Below are positions 7,252 through 15,414 of a stretch of DNA of 45,616 nucleotides, piece after piece. Source of the stretch: JADJWR01 sp964509545 (lineage in GTDB: Bacteria > Pseudomonadota > Gammaproteobacteria > Burkholderiales > Burkholderiaceae_F); assembly GCA_964509545.1 (NCBI GenBank), contig CAZDXQ010000029.1, positions 1 to 45,616 of the forward strand, written 5' to 3'. The notes beneath the pieces are model-generated. The model did no database searches. It worked only from the letters and a program-made list of their open reading frames with translations, and was not told the DNA's origin. The number at the start of each line of letters is the position of its first letter. Positions within the stretch are counted from its first letter, which is position 1. The position numbers were made by a program, and so were the translations under genes.

Positions 7252-10200
7252 TCAGGCTTTCTCGATGTTGACCAGGAACGCCTTGTATTCCGGCGTCTGC
7301 GAATTTGCGTCGGCGACGTACGGCGTCAGCGTGTTGGCCAGGAAGCCGTCGCGCGTGACACCGACGAAGCCCCAGTGGATCGGGATGCCGACGTGGTGCA
7401 CTTTCTTGCCGCCGCAGTCGAGCGTCCTGATCCGCTTGGTGACCACCGCCGCGCACTTGATCTCGCCGCGGTTGCTGCGCACCTTGACCATCTGGCCGTT
7501 CTTGATGCCCTTCTCCTTCGCCAGTTCCTCGCCGATCTCGACAAAGGCCGCTGGCTGGACGATGGCGTTGGACTCGATGTTCTTGGTCCACCAGTGAAAG
7601 TGCTCGGTCAGACGGTATGTGGTCCCGACGTACGGGAACTCGTCGGCCTTGCCGAAAGAACCCATGTCGCTCTTGAACACCCGCGCCGCCGGATTGCTGA
7701 CCGCCTTCGGGTTGCCCGGATGCATCGGGTTCACGCCGAGTGGCGTTTCGAACGGCTCGTAGTGCTCGGGGAACGGCCCTTCGGCCATGCCCACCGCGAA
7801 CAGCCGCGCCACGCCTTCCTGCGTCATGATGAACGGTCCGGCGCCGCTGTCAGGGCCTAACGTGGGCGCGATGTCCGGCACGTCGCTGCCCGCCCAGGCC
7901 GAACCGGTCCAGCGGATGTTGGCCCGCTTCGGATCCCAGGGCTGGCCCGTCTTCGGATCCGAGTTGGCGCGGTTGTACAGCACGCGACGGTTGGCCGGCC
8001 AGGCGAAGCCCCAGTTCAGCGTGTTGCCGATGCCGCTCGGGTCGGAGGCATCGCGCCGCGCACTGTTGTTGCCCGCCTGCGACCAGACGCCGCAGTAGAT
8101 CCAGTTGCCGCACGCGGTACTGCCGTCGTCGCGCAGCATCGCGAAACCCGGCAGTTGCTGGCCCGCGGGAACGAGGACCTTGGTCGGGTCTTTCGGATCG
8201 GTCACATCCTTAAGCGCCCGGCCGTTGATTTCGCGCAGGATCTCCTCGGCCGACGGGTGCGTCGGATTCGAGTAGGCCCAGGTCACCTTCAGGATCGGAT
8301 CGGGGAACTTGCCGCCGCCCTTGGCGTAAGCCGCGCGCAGCCGAGTGAAGAGGTTGGCGATGATCTCGCGGTCGCTCTTGGCCTCGCCTGGCGGCTCGGC
8401 CCCGGCCCAGTGCCATTGGATCACGCGGCCGGAGTTGGTGAACGTGCCCGGGTCCTCGGCAAAGCACGACGAGGGCAGGCGAATCACCTCGGTCTGTATC
8501 TCCTCCGGCTTGACGTTGTTCAACTCGCCGAAGTTCTTCCAGAACTCGGAGGTGTCGGTGCGCAGCGGATCGATCACCACCAGGTACTTCAGCTTGGCCA
8601 GCGCCGTGGCGACCTTCTGCTTGTTCGGCAGTGCCGCCAGCGGGTTGAAGCCCTGCATGATGAAGCCGTTGATCTTGCCCTGGTGGATGCGCTCGAACGT
8701 GTCCATCACGTCGTAGGCGCCGTCGCGCTTGGGCAGGTAGTCGTACGCCCAGTCGTTTTCCTTGGTTGCCGCGTCGCCGTACCAGGCCTTCTGCAGGCTG
8801 ACGAACCACTTCGGGAAGTTCTGCGGGAAGTTCATCTGGTTCGGTCGCAGCGCCTTCGGCGTGCGCCGTGCCGCAAACTCGGCGAACGTCGTGTCGCCCT
8901 CCGTTGGCGCCAGCATGTAGCCCGGCAGGTTGGCCGAGAACGTGCACATGTCGGTGATGCCCTGCACGTTGGCGTGGCCGCGCAGCGCATTGACGCCGCC
9001 GCCCGGACGACCCATGTTGCCGAGCAGCAGCTGGATCATCGCCATCGTGCGGATGTTCTGCGAGCCGTGCGAGTGCTGTGTCCAGCCGAGCGCGTACAGG
9101 ATCGTCAGCACCTTGTCCGGCGTATGCGTGCTGCCGATCATCTCGGCCACCTTCAGGAACTGGTCCTTCGGCGTGCCGCAGACCTTCTCGACCATCTCCG
9201 GCGTGTAGCGGCTGTAGTGCTTCTTCAGCATCTGCCAGACGCAGTGCGGGTTCTCGAGGGTCTCGTCGACCATCGCGTAGCCGTCCTTGTCGAGCTGGTA
9301 GGCCCAGGTCGCCTTGTCGTAGCTGCGCTTGGCGTCGTCGTAGCCGCTGAACAGGCCGTCGGAGAACTTGAAGTCCTCACGGATCAGGAACGAGGCGTTG
9401 GTGAACGCCTTCACGTAATCCATGTGGACCTTGTTGTTCGCCAGCAGGTAATTGATGACGCCGCCGAGGAAGGCGATGTCGGTTCCGGAGCGCAGCGGCG
9501 CGTAGTAGTCGGAGACCGCGGCCGAACGGGTGAAGCGCGGGTCGACGACGACGAGCTTGGCCTTGCGGTGCTCCAGCGCCTCGGTGACCCACTTGAAACC
9601 GCAGGGATGCGCTTCGGCGGCATTGCCGCCCATGACGAGAATTACATCGGCGTTCTTGATGTCAACCCAGTGGTTGGTCATCGCGCCGCGCCCAAACGTC
9701 GGGGCCAGACTGGCCACCGTCGGGGCGTGTCAAATCCTCGCCTGGGTATCGAGCGAAACCATCCCCAAGGCGCGGGCGGCCTTGATCGACAGATAGCCGG
9801 TTTCGTTCGACGCCGCGCTCGAGCACAGCATCGATGTCGTGCTCCAGCGATTTACCGTCACGCCCTTGTCGTTCTTCTCGACGAAGTTGGCGTCGCGGTC
9901 GGCCTTCATCCGCTTGACGATGCGGTCATACGCCTCGTCCCACGAGATGCGCTTCCACTCCTTCGAGCCGGGTTCGCGCACTTCGGGGTGCAGCAGCCGG
10001 TTCGGCGAGTGCACCATATCGAGCAGCGCCGCGCCTTTCGGGCACAACGTGCCGCGGTTGACCGGGTTGTCGGGGTCGCCCTCGATGTGGATGATGCGGT
10101 GCTTGACGTTTTTCGACAGGTCGCCGCGCGAATACATGATCACGCCACAACTGACCGAGCAGTACGGGCACATGCCGCGAGTCTCGGTCGTGCGGGCCAG

Positions 10201-10323
10201 CTTGTAGGCACGTACTTCGGCAAGCGCCGCCCCGGGCGAAAGGCCCAGTCCGACGACCGAAGACGAGCCCATTCCCGCCGCACAGATCCGGAAGAACTGG
10301 CGGCGACTCATGGGTGCATTCAT
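7252..10323 (-). CDS. fdoG: selenocysteine formate dehydrogenase, catalytic (alpha) subunit
   Basis: This is the molybdopterin (bis-MGD) subunit that oxidises formate to CO2, exported folded to the periplasmic side. It is 1023 residues if the in-frame TGA at 9730-9732 is read as selenocysteine (residue 198). The context ARI-Sec-HAPTVASLAPTFGRG matches the Sec site of FdnG/FdoG. The N terminus has a twin-arginine signal (SRRQFF, then a hydrophobic run ending PGAALA). C52, C55, C59 and C94 bind the 4Fe-4S cluster. AAGGAGA lies 7 nt before ATG 10323. The two half-frames are in the same phase with no shift, so this is recoding, not a broken gene. A SECIS-like hairpin follows the UGA, and selA, selB and selC lie downstream. 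Confidence 0.97.
9689..9732 (-). promoter_or_regulatory. UGA-Sec codon with bacterial SECIS hairpin
   Basis: The Sec codon UGA is at 9732-9730 (minus strand). Downstream, GGCC-AGTCT-GGCC (9715-9703) forms an apical stem-loop with G and U in the loop. CGCCC (9727-9723) can pair with GGGCG (9693-9689) as a lower stem. The spacing resembles the fdhF/fdnG SECIS bound by SelB. The fold was drawn by eye. Confidence 0.75.
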
Positions 10324-10650
10324 GAAGTCTCCTTGAACATCAATCTCCGCTGGACAACTCCGGCGGGTCCCCTTGCAGCCGCCAGCCGTCTGCTGGGCTG
10401 TCGTACTGCGCCGAACATGGTATTCCGATGCAGAATTGCTTACAACGTCCGCCCCGACAAGTCAGCACGGTCAGGTCGGGAATTCGCGACAGCACTGGTG
10501 GTTACCCGGAGGCTTCGGGCCGCGGGCATGCCGGTACCCTCCCGTCGCCGATCCGTCCGTGGCCCGCGATTTGCGGTTGTACGAGGGCCGGCCCCTTAAG
10601 CTCATGTCGTCGGGCAGCCGCCCGGCGTTGTGCTTGCGGCGAGGTCCCTG
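10324..10650. other. divergent intergenic region fdoG / ppk2
   Basis: This 327-nt gap holds no convincing gene. It contains the fdoG leader and a possible promoter on the minus side (10417-10445). I see no clear sigma-70 promoter for the plus-strand kinase and no obvious sigma-54 site. Open frames across it are shadows. Confidence 0.6.
10417..10445 (-). promoter_or_regulatory. possible sigma-70 promoter of the fdo-sel module
   Basis: On the minus strand TTGTAA (10445-10440) and TACCAT (10422-10417) are separated by 17 nt; each matches consensus at 4 of 6 bases. It lies about 95 nt upstream of the fdoG start. It is weak but the best candidate in the gap. Confidence 0.35.
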
Positions 10651-11466
10651 ATGGCCAGTTCACTGAAGCAATACCGGATCGACGAACCCGGCGCGGTGAA
10701 GCTCGCCCGCTTCGACCCGGCAGCGAAGCCCTTCAGCGTCGGTGACAAGGCGGCGAACAAGGCGCGCACGGCCGAACTGGCCGCCGAGTTGGCCACCGTG
10801 CAGGACCGCTTCTACGCGCTGCGCCGGGACAAGCTGCTGCTGCTGTTGCAGGGCATGGACACCAGCGGCAAGGACGGCACGATCCGCGCCGTGTTCCAGG
10901 CGGTCGATCCGCTCGGCGTGCGCGCCGTGTCGTACCGGGCGCCGACCGAGCCGGAAAAGGACCGCGACTTCCTGTGGCGGCACCATCGCGACGTGCCCGG
11001 CAAGGGCGAGATCGTGATCTTCAACCGCTCGCACTACGAGGCCGTGCTGATCGAATACGTGCGCGGCTGGATCGACGCCGCCGAACGCAAGCGCCGCTTC
11101 GCGCACATCGTCGAATTCGAGCGGCTGCTCGCCGGGACCGGCACCACGATCATCAAGTGCTTCCTGCACATCAGCAAGGACGAGCAGCGGCAGCGCCTGC
11201 AGGAACGCATCGACGATCCGGAAAAGCACTGGAAGTTCAATCCGCAGGACCTCGAAGAGCGAAAGCTCTGGGACAAGTACCAGGACGCCTACGAGGAACT
11301 GCTGTCACGCACCGGATCGCCGCATGCGCCTTGGTACGTGGTGCCGTCCGACAGCAAGACGCACCGCAACCTGATGATCACCGAGATCCTGCTCGCCGCG
11401 CTACGCAAGCTGGCGCCGTCGTACCCGCCGGCGCAGCCGCAGATCGCGGGGCTGAAGGTGACCTGA
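10651..11466 (+). CDS. PPK2-family polyphosphate:nucleotide phosphotransferase
   Basis: A soluble 271-residue kinase that moves phosphate between polyphosphate and nucleotides. It has the PPK2 Walker A loop GMDTSGKDG (68-76), the following RAVFQAVDPLGVRA, the Walker B/lid region IFNRSHYE (123-130) and the conserved DLEERKLWDKY and VPSDSKTHRN blocks. It resembles the single-domain nucleotide phosphotransferase group, some members of which phosphorylate AMP or ADP. I chose ATG 10651, with GAGG 6 nt upstream, over an in-frame GTG at 10630. It stands alone, convergent with a DUF3108 gene. The nucleotide preference cannot be fixed from sequence. Confidence 0.92.
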   Translation: MASSLKQYRIDEPGAVKLARFDPAAKPFSVGDKAANKARTAELAAELATVQDRFYALRRDKLLLLLQGMDTSGKDGTIRAVFQAVDPLGVRAVSYRAPTEPEKDRDFLWRHHRDVPGKGEIVIFNRSHYEAVLIEYVRGWIDAAERKRRFAHIVEFERLLAGTGTTIIKCFLHISKDEQRQRLQERIDDPEKHWKFNPQDLEERKLWDKYQDAYEELLSRTGSPHAPWYVVPSDSKTHRNLMITEILLAALRKLAPSYPPAQPQIAGLKVT

Positions 11467-11472
11467 CGCAGG

Positions 11473-11494
11473 CGGGTCGCGGCGCGTCGACCCG
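11473..11494. terminator. hairpin between convergent genes
   Basis: CGGGTCG (11473-11479) and CGACCCG (11488-11494) form a perfect 7-bp stem with an 8-nt loop in the 42-nt gap between the convergent ppk2 and DUF3108 stops. There is no T-tract, so it is a possible bidirectional transcript end. Confidence 0.4.
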
Positions 11495-11508
11495 GAGACC
11501 GCAGCAGC

Positions 11509-12231
11509 CTACAGCGCCTCGATCGCGCGCAGCTGCTGCTCGATGATGAGGCCCTTGTCGTCGGTAAAGCGCACGCGCACCGGCAGCGAGCACAACGCCG
11601 GCGCGATCCAGACGTCGAGCGCGTCGTCGCCGCCTTCCTTGTGCCGCTCGAACTTCACCGTTTCGTAGCGGCCGGCCGGCACCGTCACCGTCTCGGCGCC
11701 GGCAGCATTGAACACATAGGCCGACACGTGGGTCAGGCCCGCCACCGGCAGTTCGAAACCGCGCGCGCCGGGCTCGCTGCGGTGACGCCATGCCAGTTGC
11801 AGCAGCAGGCTCAGCCGGTCCTGCAGCTGCGGCCGCGTCGGTTCCGACTCGCCGTTCTGGCTGAAGCTGACCCGCTGCGCCGGCCAGTCGATGCTGACGC
11901 TGCGCGGCGGCCGCCGGCTGGTGCGTTGGGAGAAACTTCGCGGCACCAGTCCCTCCGCCCGAACCGTGCCGGCGGAACTCTGGTGCGCCTCGAAGATGCC
12001 GAGCGCCTGCAACGACGATTCCATCGCGTAGGCGTCGCCCTTGCGCCGGTAGACAATGGCACCATCGCCGCTGAGTGAAAGAAACGACCGTGTCGCGGTG
12101 ACCAGATAGTCGAGCCGAAACGACGTCGCCAGGGGCGCCTTGGCGGAGCAGTCGAATTCGCTGCCAGCCGGCGCCGTCGTCACGACCATCAGGCTGCCGA
12201 ACAGCACGAGTCGCAGGATCTGCTGCATCAC
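11509..12231 (-). CDS. DUF3108 domain protein (secreted)
   Basis: A 240-residue protein with an N-terminal signal peptide (ILRLVLFGSLMVVTTAPAGS) and then a DUF3108 beta-rich domain. Family-like features are the YLVTATRSFLSLSGDGAIVYRR opening strands, the DRLSLLLQLAW block and the closing strand VRVRFTDDKGLIIEQQL. Its start overlaps the stop of the upstream DUF3108 gene (ATGA), so the two homologues are co-translated. The family has no settled biochemical role; many members are periplasmic and some resemble lipid or glycan handling beta-structures. No catalytic residues can be named. Confidence 0.8.
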   Translation of the reverse strand: MMQQILRLVLFGSLMVVTTAPAGSEFDCSAKAPLATSFRLDYLVTATRSFLSLSGDGAIVYRRKGDAYAMESSLQALGIFEAHQSSAGTVRAEGLVPRSFSQRTSRRPPRSVSIDWPAQRVSFSQNGESEPTRPQLQDRLSLLLQLAWRHRSEPGARGFELPVAGLTHVSAYVFNAAGAETVTVPAGRYETVKFERHKEGGDDALDVWIAPALCSLPVRVRFTDDKGLIIEQQLRAIEAL

Positions 12232-13364
12232 GTCTGCAACGCTTCGAGCACGCTTTCGGTGACGCGGCCCTGCCGGTCGGTGAATCGCAATCGCGCCGGC
12301 ACCCAGCCGAGATCGGGCGCCAGCCAGACCTCGATGCGCGCGTCACTGATGTCGGTGACGACCCGTTCCACGCGCACCGTGTCGAGTTGGCCGAGGCCGG
12401 TGGTCGTCGTGTCGCGACCGGCCGAGACGAAACGATAGACCGCGACGTCGTCGCGCCCGGCAACGTGCAGCACGGTCTGCCGTCCGTTGCGGAACCGCTC
12501 CGGTCGTGCCTGCCCGAGCAGCATCAGCTGGAACTGGAACGAAATCCGGTCCTGCACGCCGTCGGCGAGCGGCCGCTCGTGAGCGCGCGCGCTGAAGGTG
12601 ATGCGGCGGCTGTCCCAGTCGAAGTTGGCAGCCACCGTGCCGCGTCGGGCGCGCGTCTCGGTGTAGCGCTCAGGCGCCAGTCCGAAATCGCGCAGCCAGC
12701 CCTCCGACTGCAGTTCGATCACCGTGATGCCTAGGGCTGTCGTCCCCAGCCGCAGCCGATAGCGGCCACCGTCGGCAAGGCCCCAGTCGATCGTCGTCGT
12801 GCCGCTGGCCAGGCGCAGTTCCGAGTACGTCGTGCGATAGACGTAGTGCGCCGCCGACGGCAGCGCGGAATGCAGCGCGACCGTCGACAGCGCCTCGCGC
12901 ACGGCCTCGCCGGAGGCGTCGAACTCCGCCGCTTCGGCCACGGCGCCTCTGTCCGTCGGTCGTTCCGCATTCAGCACGACTTCGGCCTGCTCCTGCATCT
13001 CGGCCCGCGGCTCGATGGGCGGCATTTCCGGCGCTGCTTCGGCCGGCACGTCGGCGGCAACCTCCACCGCAACCGCCGGTGCCGGCGAGACTGCGGGCGC
13101 AACCGGGACCGGCTGCGGTCGCGCCGGCGCCGCACGGCGTTTCGGTGCAGCCGACATCACCGCGGGCGGTGGCGGTGCAACGGTCACCGGCGGCGGCAGC
13201 AGCCTTGCGCTGACTGTCGTGCCCGGCGCCGGCACGCGGACCGCGCCAACGAGCATCCGCTGCACGCGCTCGAAGACAAGCGCGTGCGCCAACAGGGTCG
13301 CCAGCGCCACGACTGCGGCGCGCGCCCAGGGAAATCTCGCGGTGGCAATAGAGAGCGCGGACAT
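12228..13364 (-). CDS. DUF3108 domain protein with TonB-like N terminus
   Basis: The 378-residue protein has one N-terminal membrane helix (AAVVALATLLAHALVF), then a proline- and alanine-rich linker of about 100 residues (LLPPPVTVAPPPPAV...). A C-terminal DUF3108 domain follows (TYSELRLASGTTTIDWGL ... LRFTDRQGRVTESVLEALQ). The helix plus Pro-rich spacer is the layout of TonB-like proteins that span the periplasm, here ending in a different domain. I prefer ATG 13364 to a TTG 48 nt upstream because it places the helix near the N terminus; neither has a strong ribosome binding site. It is a tandem homologue of the gene that follows. The function is unknown. Confidence 0.75.
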   Translation of the reverse strand: MSALSIATARFPWARAAVVALATLLAHALVFERVQRMLVGAVRVPAPGTTVSARLLPPPVTVAPPPPAVMSAAPKRRAAPARPQPVPVAPAVSPAPAVAVEVAADVPAEAAPEMPPIEPRAEMQEQAEVVLNAERPTDRGAVAEAAEFDASGEAVREALSTVALHSALPSAAHYVYRTTYSELRLASGTTTIDWGLADGGRYRLRLGTTALGITVIELQSEGWLRDFGLAPERYTETRARRGTVAANFDWDSRRITFSARAHERPLADGVQDRISFQFQLMLLGQARPERFRNGRQTVLHVAGRDDVAVYRFVSAGRDTTTTGLGQLDTVRVERVVTDISDARIEVWLAPDLGWVPARLRFTDRQGRVTESVLEALQT

Positions 13365-13413
13365 CAAGTAATTCTTTGCCAGCAGCGCGCGGCGCGCCTC
13401 GGCCGCCGACAAC

Positions 13414-13433
13414 GTTGCATCGAACCATGCAAC
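13414..13433. promoter_or_regulatory. possible operator in divergent promoter region
   Basis: A perfect inverted repeat GTTGCAT-N6-ATGCAAC lies between the divergent DUF3108 (start 13364) and FAH-family (start 13481) genes. A TAAGAT hexamer at 13446 could be a -10 for the rightward gene. The size and symmetry suit a dimeric repressor, but no regulator gene adjoins. Confidence 0.35.
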
Positions 13434-13480
13434 CTGGCCGGCCGCTAAGATACCCGCGATCGCAGCGACGCACTGACACG

Positions 13481-14473
13481 ATGAAGCTTGCCACCCTGCG
13501 CGACGGCTCCCGCGACGGCCAGTTGATCGTCGTCTCGCGCGACCTGACCACGGCCCATCTGGCCAGCGGCATCGCCGGCCGGCTGCAGCAGGTGCTCGAC
13601 GACTGGAACTTCATCGCACCGCAGCTCAACGATCTGTACCAGACGCTGAACGACGGCCGCGCCCGGCACGCGTTCGCCTTCGATCCGCGCCAGTGCATGG
13701 CGCCACTGCCGCGCGCCTACCAGTGGGCCGACGGATCGGCCTATGTCAACCACGTCGAACTCGTGCGCAAGGCGCGCGGCGCCGAGATGCCGGAATCGTT
13801 CTGGACCGACCCGCTGATGTACCAGGGCGGCTCCGACGATCTGCTTGGGCCCTGTGACGACATCGTCTGCGCCGCCGAGGACTTCGGCATCGACTTCGAG
13901 GCCGAAGTGGCGGTGATCACCGACGACGTGCCGATGGGCACGACGCCGGCGCAGGCGTCTGCACACATCCGGCTGCTGCTGCTCGTCAACGACGTGTCGC
14001 TGCGCAACCTGATCCCCGCCGAACTCGCCAAGGGCTTCGGCTTCCTGCAGAGCAAGCCCGCGACTGCATTTTCCCCGGTCGCCGTCACGCCCGATGAACT
14101 GCGCGAGGCATGGGACGGGCGGCGCGTGCACCGCCCCTTGATCGTGCACTGGAACGGCAGGCAGGTCGGCGCGGCGGAGGCCGGCGTCGACATGGTGTTC
14201 GACTTTCCGCAGTTGATCGCGCATCTGTGCAAGACCCGCAATGCGCGGGCCGGCAGCATCGTCGGCTCGGGCACGGTCAGCAACAAGGATCCGGCGAAGG
14301 GCTACTCGTGCATCGCCGAGAAACGGGCGCTGGAAATGATCGCCGACGGCAGGCCCAGCACGCCCTTCATGAAATACGGCGACACCGTGCGCATCGAGAT
14401 GCTCGACGCCACGGGGGCGTCGATCTTCGGCGCCATCGAGCAGACGGTCGCGCCGGCGAAGCGGCGCGTATAG
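13481..14473 (+). CDS. fumarylacetoacetate hydrolase family protein
   Basis: A 330-residue cytoplasmic member of the FAH superfamily, which hydrolyses or decarboxylates beta-diketo acids in aromatic and amino-acid breakdown. The metal site is visible as E140 and E142 in DFEAEVAVI and the aspartate in LLVNDVSLRN. The substrate-loop region YQGGSDDLLGP and the late GSGTVSNKDP block (FAH-type SGTISG equivalent) are also present. The start at ATG 13481 replaces a longer frame whose first 35 codons read into the divergent promoter. No tyrosine or homogentisate genes are nearby, so the substrate is open; true FAH is longer (about 420 residues). Confidence 0.88.
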   Translation: MKLATLRDGSRDGQLIVVSRDLTTAHLASGIAGRLQQVLDDWNFIAPQLNDLYQTLNDGRARHAFAFDPRQCMAPLPRAYQWADGSAYVNHVELVRKARGAEMPESFWTDPLMYQGGSDDLLGPCDDIVCAAEDFGIDFEAEVAVITDDVPMGTTPAQASAHIRLLLLVNDVSLRNLIPAELAKGFGFLQSKPATAFSPVAVTPDELREAWDGRRVHRPLIVHWNGRQVGAAEAGVDMVFDFPQLIAHLCKTRNARAGSIVGSGTVSNKDPAKGYSCIAEKRALEMIADGRPSTPFMKYGDTVRIEMLDATGASIFGAIEQTVAPAKRRV

Positions 14474-14494
14474 GCGCGGCTGCCGCGGCGAGGA

Positions 14495-14613
14495 GGCACG
14501 GCGGACTCGTGCCGGGGGCTTTCGGGCGCAGCGCCTGCGCTGTGTCCGGCACGGCCTTGCCGGCCGCGCTCGCGCACCCTTGGTAGAAGGGCCAGGGGCC
14601 GCGGGCCCGCGGC
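14495..14613. repeat. hairpin-rich spacer after the FAH gene
   Basis: The 188-nt gap 14474-14661 holds three inverted repeats: GGCAC/GTGCC (14495-14513), CCGGCA/TGCCGG (14546-14563) and a perfect 16-bp palindrome GCCGCGGGCCCGCGGC (14598-14613). No gene is seen. They may end FAH transcription or be extragenic repeats. Confidence 0.4.
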
Positions 14614-14661
14614 TGAACATCGATGCGATACTGACATCATGAATCTCGGAACACGGTGTCC

Positions 14662-15408
14662 ATGATGGCCGGCAAGACCAAGGCAGCGGCGCTGCCCTTC
14701 TTGGGCGTCAGCGAGGGGTTCGACCTGGTGAGGAAGGTGTGGGGCGCGACCGGGCTGCCGACGCTGCCGACGCCGACGAGTGTGGCGCAATTCGCGCAGC
14801 GCCTGCCGCAGACCCTGCCGTCGATGATCGCGCCGACGCTCGACGTCGAGGAACTCGACAAGCGGATCGCCGATCTGCGCGCGGTCGAGCAGTGGCTGAA
14901 CCTGAACCTGAGCATGCTGCGCACGACGGTGCAGAGCCTGGAGGTCCAGCGCAATACGATCGCGACGCTGAAATCCTTCAGCGGAGCCGTGCTGCCGGCG
15001 GGCACTTCGGCCCCGGCAGGGCCTGCTGCAAACTGGCCTTATCCGCAAGGGCAGCCGCTGCCGCCGGCGCCGGTGAACACCACGCGTGTCGCGCCCGCTG
15101 GAACTGCGGCTGCTGCCGCGCCGCGAAGAAAACGCGGCGCCCGTGCGGCGGCGGCCGCAGCCGCCTCAGCGCTGCCGCTGAATCCAACCGCGTGGTGGAA
15201 CACGCTGCAGGAGCAGTTCACGCGCATCGCGACCACGGCGGCCGCCGAAGCGCAGGCTGCGGCAAAGGCCGCCGCAGCAGCCGACAGGGCTGCGGCCGAA
15301 AAGGCGGTCGCGGCAAAGGCAGCGGCGGCAAAGAAGTCGGCGCCGGGCGCACCGCCGAAGAAAAGGCCGGTGCGCAGGCGAAAAAACGCCGCAGCGCCGC
15401 GCGACTGA
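14662..15408 (+). CDS. PhaM-like PHA granule regulatory protein
   Basis: This is a likely homologue of PhaM, which activates PHA synthase and links PHA granules to the nucleoid. The 248 residues have a PhaM-type N-terminal half with TLDVEELDKRIADLRAVEQW and LNLSMLRTTVQSLEVQRNTI, a predicted helical oligomer region. The C-terminal tail is rich in Ala, Lys and Arg (AEKAVAAKAAAAKK, KKRPVRRRKN) and suits DNA binding, like the PAKKA tail of Ralstonia PhaM. ATG 14662 is chosen; a GTG at 14656 is in frame. The FIST gene begins 6 nt after its stop. No phaC or phaP is in the window. Confidence 0.85.
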   Translation: MMAGKTKAAALPFLGVSEGFDLVRKVWGATGLPTLPTPTSVAQFAQRLPQTLPSMIAPTLDVEELDKRIADLRAVEQWLNLNLSMLRTTVQSLEVQRNTIATLKSFSGAVLPAGTSAPAGPAANWPYPQGQPLPPAPVNTTRVAPAGTAAAAAPRRKRGARAAAAAAASALPLNPTAWWNTLQEQFTRIATTAAAEAQAAAKAAAAADRAAAEKAVAAKAAAAKKSAPGAPPKKRPVRRRKNAAAPRD

Positions 15409-15414
15409 CCGTCA

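Noticed and set aside
7252..10323. fdoG as a frameshifted or nonsense-broken gene
   Set aside because: The halves are in the same frame, the only interruption is UGA at the Sec site, and selA, selB and selC are adjacent.
8155..10599. 814-residue plus-strand open frame opposite fdoG
   Set aside because: It is antisense to a clear selenoenzyme gene and has low-complexity Arg/Val-rich composition with no family signature.
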